Source: Dactylosporangium fulvum (GTDB taxonomy: Bacteria; Actinomycetota; Actinomycetes; Mycobacteriales; Micromonosporaceae). Taken from it: a stretch of DNA of 64,000 nt. The stretch spans positions 4,922,501 to 4,986,500 of the forward strand of contig NZ_CP073720.1 of assembly GCF_025137375.1 (NCBI RefSeq), read 5' to 3'. Below the pieces are notes generated by a model. The model was not told the DNA's origin. It was given only the letters and a program-made list of their open reading frames with translations, and did no database searches. This document shows positions 16,447-25,101 of the stretch, in pieces; within the stretch, counting starts at the first letter, position 1; each line of letters opens with the position of its first letter. A program made the position numbers and the translations under genes.

Positions 16447-18054
16447 ATGAAACGGCGTAAGTTCGACCGCCGGGCTGTCCCGGCAAACGCGGCCAACGGG
16501 CTCGACGAACGGTTCCAGGCGGCCACCCCGCTGCGTCGCCTCTTCAACAAGGTCTTCCCGGACCACTGGTCGTTCCTGCTGGGTGAGATCGCGCTCTACT
16601 CGTTTGTCGTCCTGGTGATCAGCGGCGTCTTCCTGGCACTGTTCTTCGACCCGTCGATGCGGGAGACCGTCTACGACGGCAGCTACACGCCACTGCGCGG
16701 CGTGGAGATGTCGCAGGCGTACAACTCCGCGCTGGACATCTCGTTCGACGTGCGCGGCGGCCTGTACGTGCGGCAGATGCACCACTGGGCGGCCCTGCTG
16801 TTCATGGCCGCGATCCTGGTGCACATGTTCCGGGTGTTCTTCACCGGCGCGTTCCGCAAGCCGCGTGAGGCCAACTGGATCGTCGGACTGATGCTGTTCT
16901 GGATGGGTTTTGTCGAGGGCTTCGCCGGCTACTCGCTGCCCGACGACGCGCTGTCCGGCACCGGCCTGCGGATCGCGAGCGCCATCATGCTGTCGATCCC
17001 GGTCGTCGGCACCTGGGTGACGACCTCGCTGTTCGGGGGTGAGTTCCCGGGTGAGGTGATCCTGGACCGGCTCTACATCGTGCACGTGCTGCTGGTCCCC
17101 GCCGCACTGGTGGCGCTCATCAGCGTCCACATGGGCCTGCTGGTGAAGCAGAAGCACACGCAGTGGCCCGGCCCCGGCCGGACCAACACCAACGTGGTCG
17201 GCGTGCGGATGTTCCCGGGCTTCGCGGCCAAGGCCGGCGGCTTCTTCATGATCGTGTTCGCCGTGCTCGCCGCCCTGGCGGGGCTGGTCCAGATCAACCC
17301 GATCTGGCTGTTCGGCCCCTACAAGGCCGCGGTCGTCTCGGCGGCGAGCCAGCCCGACTGGTACGTCATGTTCCTCGACGGCTCGACCCGCCTCTTCCCG
17401 GCCTGGGAGATCAGGTTCCACCTGTTCGGCAACGGCTACACGCTCCCGCCGATCTTCTGGCCGACGGTCGTGCTGCCCGGCATCCTGACGGTGCTGCCCA
17501 TGCTGTATCCGTTCCTCGAGGCCAGGTCCTCCGGGGACAAGTCGATCCACAACCTGCTGCAGCGGCCGCGGGACAACCCGTCGCGCACCGGGCTCGGCGC
17601 GATGGCGATCACGTTCTACGCGATCCTGCTGATCTCGGGTGGCAACGACGTCGTGGCGGACAAGTTCCACATCAGCCTCAACGCGATGACGTGGGCGGGC
17701 CGCATCGGCATCCTGGTGCTGCCGCCGCTGGCCTACTACGCGGCGTACCGGGTCGCGCTCGGCCTCCAGCAGCACGACCGTGCGGTGCTGGCCCACGGCG
17801 TGGAGACGGGCATCATCCGCCGTATGCCGGACGGCCGCTTCGTCGAGGTCCACCAGCCGCTGCCACTCCCAGCCGGCGCGCGCCGCGGCGAGGAGGAGTA
17901 CGCCGGCTGGGTGGTGCCGAAGAAGATGAACCGGCTGGGTGCGCTGGCCCCGCCGGTGAAGGGCTTCTTCCTGCCGATCGAGAGGCCCGCCCCGCCGCCG
18001 GAGCCGACCGGGCACGAGGCGGAAGAGCCCGGCGAGATCACCACGCGTCACTAG
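16447..18054 (+). CDS. qcrB: Cytochrome bc1 complex cytochrome b subunit, orphan copy
   Basis: This is a QcrB of 535 residues from the ATG at 16447, which has GGGAG 5 nt upstream. It has the actinobacterial start (MKRRKFDRRAV). The two pairs of heme ligands are visible: QMHHWAALL with LVHMFRVFF, and IVHVLLVPAALV with SVHMGLLVK. The quinol-oxidation site reads QPDWYVMFLDG, the actinobacterial PDWY form of PEWY. A long basic and Pro-rich C-terminal extension follows. No qcrC (diheme cytochrome c), qcrA (Rieske protein) or ctaE lies beside it, unlike the usual ctaE-qcrCAB operon, so this is probably a second copy. It may pair with QcrC/A made elsewhere. Confidence 0.93.
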   Translation: MKRRKFDRRAVPANAANGLDERFQAATPLRRLFNKVFPDHWSFLLGEIALYSFVVLVISGVFLALFFDPSMRETVYDGSYTPLRGVEMSQAYNSALDISFDVRGGLYVRQMHHWAALLFMAAILVHMFRVFFTGAFRKPREANWIVGLMLFWMGFVEGFAGYSLPDDALSGTGLRIASAIMLSIPVVGTWVTTSLFGGEFPGEVILDRLYIVHVLLVPAALVALISVHMGLLVKQKHTQWPGPGRTNTNVVGVRMFPGFAAKAGGFFMIVFAVLAALAGLVQINPIWLFGPYKAAVVSAASQPDWYVMFLDGSTRLFPAWEIRFHLFGNGYTLPPIFWPTVVLPGILTVLPMLYPFLEARSSGDKSIHNLLQRPRDNPSRTGLGAMAITFYAILLISGGNDVVADKFHISLNAMTWAGRIGILVLPPLAYYAAYRVALGLQQHDRAVLAHGVETGIIRRMPDGRFVEVHQPLPLPAGARRGEEEYAGWVVPKKMNRLGALAPPVKGFFLPIERPAPPPEPTGHEAEEPGEITTRH

Positions 18055-18066
18055 CGCCCGCGCGGC

Positions 18067-18096
18067 CGGCTCGGCGACCGGGCCGTCGCCGAGCCG
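18067..18096. terminator. Strong hairpin terminator between convergent genes
   Basis: A perfect 12-bp stem (CGGCTCGGCGAC with GTCGCCGAGCCG) encloses a 6-nt loop between the stops of qcrB at 18054 and the DivIVA-like gene at 18113. It should act in both directions. Confidence 0.8.
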
Positions 18097-18112
18097 ACCC
18101 GCTGAGCGGAGG

Positions 18113-18826
18113 TCAGGTCACCGACTGGTGCTCCGGCGCGTCCTCCCGGTCGCTCCTCGACTCGCTCCGCGCCGCGGGCAGCAACTCGCCCACCACCGTG
18201 TCGGCGTCCTCGAAGTCCGCCGCCACCTGCGGCTGGCCCACCCAGAGCGCGCGCATCTGCTGCTGCATGAACGAGGTGAGGCGGGCACGATACTCGTGGT
18301 CGAACTCCTCCAGCGACTCGATCTGCTGCTGCAGCGCCTGCCGCTTGGCGGTCAGGCCGCCGACGACGTCCTCATAGGTCTGCTCCGCGCGCTGCTTGAT
18401 GTCGTACGCGTTCTCCTGGGCCTGCCGGACGATCTGCTCCGCGCGGCCCTGCGCCTCCGCCAGGACCTCACCCGCGTGCTGTTCGGTGTCGCGGGCGAAC
18501 GCCTCGGCATCCCCGGCGACCTTCTCCGCCGACATCCGCGCGCGGGTCAGGATCTTCTCGGCATCGCTCCGCAGCGTCTCCGCCTGGGCCTGCGCGTGCG
18601 CGACGATCTGCTCGGCGGCGGTGCGGGCCTCGGCGCGGATGCGGTCCGCCTCGCGGCGCGCCCCGTCGATGTGCTCCTCGGCCGTCCGCTGCGCCATCGT
18701 CAGCACCAGCAGCGCCTTGTGCTGGTCGTTCGCGTCGGGCCGGGAGGCCGGCTCCGCGGGCGCACCGAGCATGGCCTGGCCGTTGCCAAGGTGGTCGTCG
18801 TACTGCCGGATCTGGTGCTGTGTCAT
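18113..18826 (-). CDS. DivIVA-like coiled-coil protein
   Basis: The protein is 237 residues from the ATG at 18826, which has a GAGGAGGG site upstream. An upstream open frame on this strand is not needed. Residues 45-190 form a long, nearly continuous coiled coil rich in Ala, Glu, Gln and Arg (HIDGARREADRIRAEARTAA, then AEKVAGDAEAFARD). This is the composition of the actinobacterial DivIVA/cellulose-binding-like scaffold proteins that mark cell poles and guide wall growth. A typical N-terminal membrane-binding DivIVA motif is not obvious, so it may be a partner or paralogue of the main DivIVA (Wag31). The C-terminus is acidic. Confidence 0.75.
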   Translation of the reverse strand: MTQHQIRQYDDHLGNGQAMLGAPAEPASRPDANDQHKALLVLTMAQRTAEEHIDGARREADRIRAEARTAAEQIVAHAQAQAETLRSDAEKILTRARMSAEKVAGDAEAFARDTEQHAGEVLAEAQGRAEQIVRQAQENAYDIKQRAEQTYEDVVGGLTAKRQALQQQIESLEEFDHEYRARLTSFMQQQMRALWVGQPQVAADFEDADTVVGELLPAARSESRSDREDAPEHQSVT

Positions 18827-18994
18827 GTCCTTGCCCTCCTCAGCGCCCGTCCCGAAGACCGGCCGGAACTCGTCCCGGCCCACCCGGCCCGGAATGCCCC
18901 GCGCACGATACCCGTGAAGGCGGCTCAAGGGGAACACCGCGAAAGATCAGTTAACCTGGGCCACAGCGGAACCTAATTCGTGTTGCTTTACAGT

Positions 18995-19192
18995 GGGCAC
19001 GGCGACGAACTGACGCGAGGTGCCCCGGAAACGGGGAGAATCTGGGAAGCCGGTGCAAAACCGGCACGGGCCCGCCGCGGTGATCGGGGAGCCGCCGCCC
19101 ACGTCCGAAGTGGACAGCCACTGGCCGTCGAGCCGGGAAGGCGGGCGGTCCGGCGTCGATCCGAGAGTCCGAAGACCGGCCTCGCGTGACGA
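18995..19192 (+). ncRNA. Cobalamin (adenosylcobalamin) riboswitch
   Basis: The segment has the expected core in order: GGAAACGGGGAGAATCTGGG, then GAAGCCGGTGCAAAACCGGC forming a short hairpin, GGGCCCGCCGCGGTGA, an AGCCACTGG B12-box-like piece at about 19114-19126, a GGGAAGGCGGGC segment, and the closing CCGAGAGTCCGAAGACCGGC. Length and motif order fit the B12 riboswitch family. It lies 50 bp upstream of bluB, whose product makes the lower ligand of the cofactor, so it should reduce bluB expression when cobalamin is plentiful. Confidence 0.92.
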
Positions 19193-19240
19193 TGCCGCTC
19201 CGGCCGGGGCGGCCGAGGCAGCGGGAGTCTGTCCGAAATC

Positions 19241-19861
19241 ATGAGCAACGACCTCTATGACGTCATCCGCCGGCGGCGGGACGTGCGCGCGCAGTTCACC
19301 GGTGGTCAGATATCCGACGAAGTGCTCGGGCGCGTGCTCGGTGCGGCGCACGCGGCGCCCAGCGTCGGGCTGTCCCAGCCGTGGGACTTCATCCTCGTTC
19401 GCGACCTGACGACGCGGCAGGCGTTCTATGAGCACGTCCAGCGGGAGCGGGCCACGTTCGCCGCCACGCTGGACGGTGACGCGGCGCGGCGGTTCGAGCG
19501 GATCAAGATCGACGGGGTGCTGGAGTCGAGCCTGTCCGTCGTGGTCACCTACGACCCCTCCCGCGGCGGACCGGCGGTGCTGGGCCGGCACGCGATCGCC
19601 GACGCCGGGCTGTACTCGGTCTGCCTCGCCATCCAGAACCTCTGGCTGGCCGCGACCGCGGAGGACCTCGGGGTCGGCTGGGTGTCGTTCTATCGCGAGG
19701 AGTTCCTCCGCGGCCTCATGAACATGCCGGATGTCGTACGGCCTATCGCATGGCTCTGCCTGGGCCCGGTGACCCACCTGGAAGAGGTGCCGGACCTGGA
19801 ACGCCACGGCTGGCGCCACCGCACCCCGCTCCGCGACGCCGTCCACCACGAGCGCTGGTAG
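19241..19861 (+). CDS. bluB: 5,6-dimethylbenzimidazole synthase
   Basis: BluB is a nitroreductase-like flavoenzyme that breaks down FMNH2 with oxygen to make dimethylbenzimidazole, the lower axial ligand of vitamin B12. The 206-residue product has the expected segments: RRDVRAQFTG near the start, HAAPSVGLSQPWDFILV, and a C-terminal GVGWVSFY with LCLGPVTHLEEVPDLE, which agrees closely with the family. The preceding cobalamin riboswitch independently supports the call. It is a single-gene unit and is convergent with the P450 gene, 18 bp away. Other cobalamin genes must lie elsewhere. Confidence 0.95.
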   Translation: MSNDLYDVIRRRRDVRAQFTGGQISDEVLGRVLGAAHAAPSVGLSQPWDFILVRDLTTRQAFYEHVQRERATFAATLDGDAARRFERIKIDGVLESSLSVVVTYDPSRGGPAVLGRHAIADAGLYSVCLAIQNLWLAATAEDLGVGWVSFYREEFLRGLMNMPDVVRPIAWLCLGPVTHLEEVPDLERHGWRHRTPLRDAVHHERW

Positions 19862-19878
19862 CCGGGCGCACGGCCGGC

Positions 19879-21063
19879 TCAGCGTCGGTGGAGCACCGGG
19901 CAGCGCCTGCCGTGGACCCGGAGGCGGCTCGGGCCGTGCACGGTCGGGTCGTGGTCACGCCACGACAGGGCGTCGTCCGCCAGGGTCAGCGTGGTGAACG
20001 TGTCCAGCAGGGCGTCGAGGGCCGAGCCTGTGGTGAGCCGGGTCAGCGCGGCGCCCGGGCAGTAGTGCGCGCCCAGGCCGAAGGACAGGTGCGGGTTGGG
20101 GGTGCGGCGCAGGTCGAGCACGTCGGGATCGGGGAAGCGTGCCGGGTCACGGTTCGCGGCGGCGACCATCGCGACGAGCTCGGCGCCGGCCGGGATCCGG
20201 GTGCCGGCCAGGGTGACGTCGTGCGTAGCCCGGCGCAGCACGCCGAGGACCGGTGGGGCGAAGCGGGCAACCTCCTGGACCGCGCTGGTCAGCAGGGTCC
20301 GGTCCCGGCGCAGCTCGGCCCAGTGGCCGGGGCGGTGCAGGAGGGCGTGGACCGCGTTGGCGACGAGGTTCTGCGTGGTCTCCACGCCGGCGAACAGCAG
20401 CATGAGGCTGTGCGCGCCGACCAGGTCGTGGTCGGCGCCCCAGGCCGCGCGGAGCGCCGCCGGCACCGGGGGCAGCGCCGTGCCGGCCTGTGGCCGCGGG
20501 CACGAGGCCGCCTCCGCCATGGCGGTCAGGCCGGCACGGCGGGCCGCCGGGTCGCGGGCGTTCGCGGCGGCCCGCTCCAGCGTCCGGGCGCGGGCCAGGA
20601 ACTCGTCGGTCTCCGTGCCCGGCGCACACAGCAGGCCGGCGACCACCCGCGCGGCGAGCGGGTGCGCGAAGTCGGCCACCAGGTCGAACCCTGCCGCCGG
20701 GAGCTCGGCCAGCAGCCCGCGGGCGAGGGTGTCGACGTGCGTCGCGAGGCCGGCGACGGCGCGTGGGGACAGGACCCGGGCCAGAGGCGCGCGGCGGGCG
20801 GTGTGCTCCGGCGGGTCGAGGAAGAACAGCCACCGCGCGGACCAGTCGGTGAAGGCGGCCAGCCGGGCGCGGTCAGGGGGCGGCACCTGCGGGATGACGG
20901 CGGAGGAGAAGGTGCCGGTGTCGTGCAGCACGGCCGCGACGTCCTCGTAGCGGGTCAGGACGAAGCGGTGCAGCCGCCCGCTCCAGAACACCGGTGCCGT
21001 CGTGCGGAGCCGCTCGAAGCACGGATACGGGTCGGCCGCGTAGCCCGGCCCGGCTTCGGTCAT
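19879..21063 (-). CDS. Cytochrome P450
   Basis: This is a soluble bacterial P450 of 394 residues. The I-helix oxygen-activation motif is LFAGVETTQN, the K-helix ExxR is EVAR, and the heme-binding loop is FGLGAHYCPG with axial Cys335. The start ATGA overlaps the stop of nadR, so the two are co-translated. No ferredoxin or ferredoxin reductase gene is adjacent, so electrons must come from partners elsewhere. Substrate unknown. There are no biosynthetic genes around it to point to a natural-product role. Confidence 0.95.
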   Translation of the reverse strand: MTEAGPGYAADPYPCFERLRTTAPVFWSGRLHRFVLTRYEDVAAVLHDTGTFSSAVIPQVPPPDRARLAAFTDWSARWLFFLDPPEHTARRAPLARVLSPRAVAGLATHVDTLARGLLAELPAAGFDLVADFAHPLAARVVAGLLCAPGTETDEFLARARTLERAAANARDPAARRAGLTAMAEAASCPRPQAGTALPPVPAALRAAWGADHDLVGAHSLMLLFAGVETTQNLVANAVHALLHRPGHWAELRRDRTLLTSAVQEVARFAPPVLGVLRRATHDVTLAGTRIPAGAELVAMVAAANRDPARFPDPDVLDLRRTPNPHLSFGLGAHYCPGAALTRLTTGSALDALLDTFTTLTLADDALSWRDHDPTVHGPSRLRVHGRRCPVLHRR

Positions 21064-22172
21064 GCCGCGGGCCGCGCCAGCAGCGCGTCGACCGCCTCGA
21101 CGGCGCGGGCGAAGCGCTGCTCGTGGTCGCCGGCGATCGGCACGTACGCGCGGCCGAGCCGGGTCAGCTCACGCTCGCAGCGGGCGTGGAAGTCGGCGCG
21201 TTCGGCCGGCTGGTTGTACTCGTCGATGCCGCTGAACGGCACGTCCGGCGCGGTCAGCAGGTACAGGTCGATGCCGTCGTCCTCACCGGCCGTACGCATC
21301 CAGTCCGCAGCGGCGTCGAAGAGCCGTTCGCTCCACAGCCGGAGCGACAACGGGTTGGTGTCGTAGAACAGCACCCGGCTGGCGCGCCGGGCCAGCAGCG
21401 CCGCCGCGGTCTGTTGCTGGTGCGCGAACAGCGGAATGTCGGACGGCTTGAAGAAGCCGGAGGCCGGGCGGGCCGGGTCGGGCACGTACACCGTGCCGTA
21501 GTGCTCCGCCAGCCGGCGGGCGAGGGTCGACTTGCCGGTGGACTCCGGCCCGATCAGGCACACGCGGCGCACGTACCAGGCCCGCACACCCGGCGGCAGG
21601 TGCCGCTCCCACGCCCACGGGTCGGCGCGCACCTGTGTGCCGGACACGGGGATCGCCTGCCGGTCGACCCGGACGAACTGAGCCTCCAGGAGCGATGCCA
21701 TGAACGCGTCGCGGTCCTCGCCGGCGAACACGTAGTCGGGGTTCACGTGCGCACGGATCTGCTCCGCCCAGCGCGGCGCGTTGTCCGTCGGCGTGCCGGG
21801 TCGGCTCTCGACCGGCACGACCGTCACGTCCGGGAACAGTTCGGTCAGCCAGTCCCGGCGCACCGGCCACGGGATCGGATCGTTGCCGGCCCGGACGAAG
21901 GCGAACACCCGTCCGGCGTACGCCCGGGCGTACTCGATCAGGTAGCGGTGCCCGTCGTGGACGGGAAGGAACCGGCCGAGCACGACGCCGCTGCTGTCGC
22001 CGCCACCGGGGCGCGGGCCGAACTGCTCGGGCGAGAACCGCGCCAGCCGGTCGGCCCGGCGCCCGGCCGCCGCCGCGTTGAGCTCGGCCTCAGTCGGCGC
22101 GGGGTCTTCCTCGTAGTAGGCGAAGCTCGACCCGTACCAGGCCAGCGGGGGAGGGGAACCGAGGACGGTCAC
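21060..22172 (-). CDS. nadR: NadR-like bifunctional NMN adenylyltransferase / ribosylnicotinamide kinase
   Basis: The product is about 370 residues from the GTG at 22172, which overlaps the stop of the upstream gene as GTGA. After a variable N-terminus, residues 60-230 form a nucleotidyltransferase domain with the GRFLPVHDGHRYLI signature (GRFxPxHxGH) and SGTQVRADPW, the ISGTxVR segment. The C-terminal domain has the P-loop GPESTGKST and a downstream DTNPLSLRLWSERLF segment of the kinase. It should salvage nicotinamide riboside to NAD in the cytoplasm. Unlike enterobacterial NadR it has no N-terminal repressor HTH. Confidence 0.9.
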   Translation of the reverse strand: MTVLGSPPPLAWYGSSFAYYEEDPAPTEAELNAAAAGRRADRLARFSPEQFGPRPGGGDSSGVVLGRFLPVHDGHRYLIEYARAYAGRVFAFVRAGNDPIPWPVRRDWLTELFPDVTVVPVESRPGTPTDNAPRWAEQIRAHVNPDYVFAGEDRDAFMASLLEAQFVRVDRQAIPVSGTQVRADPWAWERHLPPGVRAWYVRRVCLIGPESTGKSTLARRLAEHYGTVYVPDPARPASGFFKPSDIPLFAHQQQTAAALLARRASRVLFYDTNPLSLRLWSERLFDAAADWMRTAGEDDGIDLYLLTAPDVPFSGIDEYNQPAERADFHARCERELTRLGRAYVPIAGDHEQRFARAVEAVDALLARPAA

Positions 22173-22960
22173 CACCGCAGGATACGGCCCGGCCGCCTCC
22201 GGACGACCTGCCATGCCGCGGTGAGCACGGCCGCGTCCGCGGGGCCGACCAGGTCGGGGGCGCCGCGGGCCATGGCCGCGTCCAGCAGGGCGGCACCGGC
22301 GGTCGACCACGGATCCTGCAGCACCTCGTCGTACTCCTCGTCGCTCTCCTCGTCGACGGCGAACGCCGCTGCGCCGGCACACCGGCGGGCGCTGTCGGTC
22401 ACGCAGGTCCAGAGCACGGTGAGGCCGTTGCCGACCGGTGAACCGGGCCGGCCCGCCCCGGGTATCGACAGCACCCGGCTGTGGTCGTGGCTGCGGTACC
22501 GTGTGCCGCCGGGCCGTGTGTCCAGCCAGCGCTGCCACACGCGGGTGTATGCCCGATCCGCGTCCGGATGCCGCGCGGCGGCCAACTCGCGCGCGGCGGG
22601 TTCGGTGAGCCGCCGGGCGTGCTCCAGAATCTCGACGACAGCGTCGCCGTGCGGGCCGAACAGCGGCCCGGGCGGCAGTTCGGCCAGGACGTCCACGGTG
22701 AACACCCGGCTGTAGGGCACGTCGGTGCGCCGGTTCCGTTCGACGCGAGCCAGGGCGAGTCGTTCCTCGTCGCTGTCGGGCGGGACGACGGCGACCCGGA
22801 ACAGCCGGCCCGGCCACCGGGCCACGATCACCCCGTCGAGCTCATGGTCGACGACGATCCACGGCGGATCCCAGGACGGCGTCCTGACCCGTGCACCGAC
22901 CCGGGCGCCGGCCATCGGGCCGGGCCGGTCGTCCCTGACGTACACGAATCCCTCGGCCAT
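22169..22960 (-). CDS. Hypothetical protein, first gene of the nadR-P450 operon
   Basis: I do not recognise a family. The 263-residue product begins MAEGFVYVRDDRPG. The N-terminal 80 residues look like a small beta domain (VGARVRTPSWDPPWIVVDHELDGVIVARWPGRLFRVAVV). The C-terminal part contains ARRCAGAAAFAVDEESDEEYDE and ends GRILRW. There is no signal peptide or membrane segment. Its stop overlaps the nadR start, so it is co-expressed with nadR and the P450, which suggests a role linked to NAD salvage or to the P450. Confidence 0.7.
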   Translation of the reverse strand: MAEGFVYVRDDRPGPMAGARVGARVRTPSWDPPWIVVDHELDGVIVARWPGRLFRVAVVPPDSDEERLALARVERNRRTDVPYSRVFTVDVLAELPPGPLFGPHGDAVVEILEHARRLTEPAARELAAARHPDADRAYTRVWQRWLDTRPGGTRYRSHDHSRVLSIPGAGRPGSPVGNGLTVLWTCVTDSARRCAGAAAFAVDEESDEEYDEVLQDPWSTAGAALLDAAMARGAPDLVGPADAAVLTAAWQVVRRRPGRILRW

Positions 22961-23129
22961 GCCCGGCACGGTACCGGTCCGTCACTACTCCGTGGGGAGT
23001 ACGCCGTGCATGCCGGTACCACACGGGGAGCAGCCGGAGTGCCGCCGCCGAGCGGAGGTGAGGCCGGGCCCGGCACCGGCACCCTGGTTTCGCCAGGGAA
23101 CACCGGACTCGCACCCAAAGGGAGATCTG

Positions 23130-24113
23130 ATGAGGGCCATCGTTCAGGACCGGTACGGTTCGCCGGACGTTCTGCAGCTCAAGGACATCGACACACCGGC
23201 GCCCGCCGACAACGACGTGCTGGTGCGCGTGCGCGCGGCCGCGGTCAACGCCTACGACTGGCACATCATGCGCGGCGACCCGTACGTCATGCGCCCGACG
23301 GTCGGGCTCCGCGGGCCCAAGCGGAAGGTCCGGGGCCGGGACGTCGCGGGCCACGTCGAGGCGGTCGGCGACGCCGTCACCCGGTTCCGTCCCGGTGACG
23401 AGGTGTACGGCGACCTCGGCGAGGTCGACGGAGCGTTCGCCGAGTACGTGTGCGTCCCGGAGGACCTGCTCGAGCGCAAGCCCGCCAACCTGACGTTCGA
23501 GCAGGCGGCGGCGATGCCGCTGGCCGCCGGTACCGCCCTCGTCTGCCTGCGCGACGCGGCGCGGCTGCAGCCCGGACAGCACGTCCTGATCAACGGCGCC
23601 TCCGGCGGCGTGGGCACCTTCGCCGTCCAGCTCGCCAAGGCCTGCGGCGCGGACGTGTCCGCGGTGTGCAGCACCCGGAACGTCGGCCTGGCCCGGTCGA
23701 TCGGCGCGGACCACGTCGTCGACTACACCGCCGACGACTTCACCCGCGGGACCCGCCGCTACGACGTGGTGGTCGACCTGGTCGGCAACCGGTCGCTGAC
23801 CGAGCTCCGGCGGACACTGACCCCCACCGGGACGCTCGTGCTCTCCGGGGGCGGCGTGTCCACCGGTGGCAGCATCCTCGGACCGTTCGGCCTCTTCGCC
23901 GGAGGGAGACTGCTGTCCCGCTTCGTCCGTCACCGGCTGCTCGCGCCCTCGGCGACGCCGAACCGGCACAACCTGGCGACACTGCGGGAGCTCGCCGAGG
24001 CCGGCAAGCTCACCCCGGTCGTCGACCGGACCTACCCGTTGAACAGGACGCCGGAAGCCATCCGGTACCTCGAGGTCGAGCACGCGCGAGCGAAGGTCGT
24101 CATCACCTGCTGA
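23130..24113 (+). CDS. NAD(P)-dependent zinc-free alcohol dehydrogenase / quinone oxidoreductase
   Basis: This medium-chain reductase of 327 residues starts at ATG 23130 after a GGGAG site. The GroES-like domain (MRAIVQDRYGSPDVLQLKDI, then NAYDWHIMRG) is followed by the nucleotide-binding motif INGASGGVGTFAVQLAK and DHVVDYTADDF, the usual quinone-oxidoreductase pattern. Catalytic zinc ligands are lacking. It belongs to the same superfamily as the gene at 12373-13347 but to a different branch, closer to plant-type 2-alkenal or quinone reductases. Confidence 0.92.
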   Translation: MRAIVQDRYGSPDVLQLKDIDTPAPADNDVLVRVRAAAVNAYDWHIMRGDPYVMRPTVGLRGPKRKVRGRDVAGHVEAVGDAVTRFRPGDEVYGDLGEVDGAFAEYVCVPEDLLERKPANLTFEQAAAMPLAAGTALVCLRDAARLQPGQHVLINGASGGVGTFAVQLAKACGADVSAVCSTRNVGLARSIGADHVVDYTADDFTRGTRRYDVVVDLVGNRSLTELRRTLTPTGTLVLSGGGVSTGGSILGPFGLFAGGRLLSRFVRHRLLAPSATPNRHNLATLRELAEAGKLTPVVDRTYPLNRTPEAIRYLEVEHARAKVVITC

Positions 24114-24155
24114 CCGGCAGAGGGCGGGAGCTGAGCGCCGGACTACCGTGTCGGC

Positions 24156-24809
24156 ATGAACGGGGACGACTGGCTGGTGGACACCCGCACCTCCTACGAC
24201 ACCGTCGCGGTCAGCTACGCGGACCAGATCGGCGGCGTGCTGGCCGGAGAGCCCTACCTGCGGGCGGCCCTGGCGTTGTTCGCCGAGTTGGTCCGCGACG
24301 CCGGCGGCGGGCCGGTGGCGGACGTGGGCTGCGGGCCGGGACACGTGACCGCCCACCTGCACGGGCTGGGCGTCGACGCCTTCGGGATCGACCTGTCGCC
24401 CGGAATGGTCGACGTGGCCCGGCGTGACCACCCCGGCCTGCGGTTCGAGGTGGGGTCGATGACGGACCTGGGGCTCGCCGACGCCTCGGTCGCCGGCCTG
24501 CTCGCGTTCTGGTCGTTGATCCACGTCCCCGACGACGCCGTCCCCACGGCCCTCGGCCAATTCCGGCGCGTGTTGCGCCCCGGCGGGCCGCTGCTGCTCG
24601 GCTTCCACGTCGGCGACGGATCCCGCCTGAAGACGCAGGGCTACGGCGGCCACCCGATGCGGGTGTACGTTCACCGCCGTCAGCCCGACCGGGTGGCGGC
24701 CTGGCTGCGCGACGCCGGGTTCACGGTCGAGGCCCAGATGCTGCTCGACCTCGACGGGAGCGTCCCGGGAGCGGCCCTGTTCGCCCGTTGCGGAAGCATG
24801 CGGGCGTGA
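24156..24809 (+). CDS. Class I SAM-dependent methyltransferase
   Basis: The product is 217 residues. SAM-binding motif I is VADVGCGPGHVTAHL, followed by the acidic residue at the end of the second strand in FGIDLSPGMV. Motif IV is VAGLLAFWSLIHVP and the post-motif RRVLRPGGPLLLGFH is intact. This matches the Methyltransf_11/25 group of small-molecule methylases. The gene overlaps the next small gene by GTGA, so they are coupled. The substrate is not predictable. Confidence 0.92.
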   Translation: MNGDDWLVDTRTSYDTVAVSYADQIGGVLAGEPYLRAALALFAELVRDAGGGPVADVGCGPGHVTAHLHGLGVDAFGIDLSPGMVDVARRDHPGLRFEVGSMTDLGLADASVAGLLAFWSLIHVPDDAVPTALGQFRRVLRPGGPLLLGFHVGDGSRLKTQGYGGHPMRVYVHRRQPDRVAAWLRDAGFTVEAQMLLDLDGSVPGAALFARCGSMRA

Positions 24810-25066
24810 ACGCGCTCGATCGTCTCGTGCCGGCCCGGGAAGCGATCGCCGAGCAGTATCCGCTCGTCGACGCGCAGGACGCCGGCCCGCACGCGCTCGC
24901 CGCGTTCCGGCAGCGGCTCGTCGACCTCTTCGCCGATCTCGGTGTCGCGGACGCGGCCGGCCGGATCGCGCTGCCCGCCGACTGCGAGACGCTGCTGGGC
25001 CTCGCCGGCGGTGCGAACACCCACGAGGCGGACTCCTTCACCGATTTCCTGGTGTCGCTGCGATAG
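24806..25066 (+). CDS. Small hypothetical protein coupled to the methyltransferase
   Basis: The product is 86 residues from a GTG that overlaps the methyltransferase stop. It is mostly helical (LVPAREAIAEQYPLVDAQD, then LAAFRQRLVDLFADLGVADAAG). No known domain was recognised. The translational coupling is the main reason to accept it as real. It may act with the methyltransferase. Confidence 0.6.
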   Translation: MNALDRLVPAREAIAEQYPLVDAQDAGPHALAAFRQRLVDLFADLGVADAAGRIALPADCETLLGLAGGANTHEADSFTDFLVSLR

Positions 25067-25101
25067 CGACGGATAGCGGACCGCACCCTTGATCTTGCGG
25101 G

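Noticed and set aside
19879..22960. P450 operon as part of a natural-product gene cluster
   Set aside because: No polyketide, peptide, terpene or tailoring genes surround it. The neighbours are nadR and an unknown gene.
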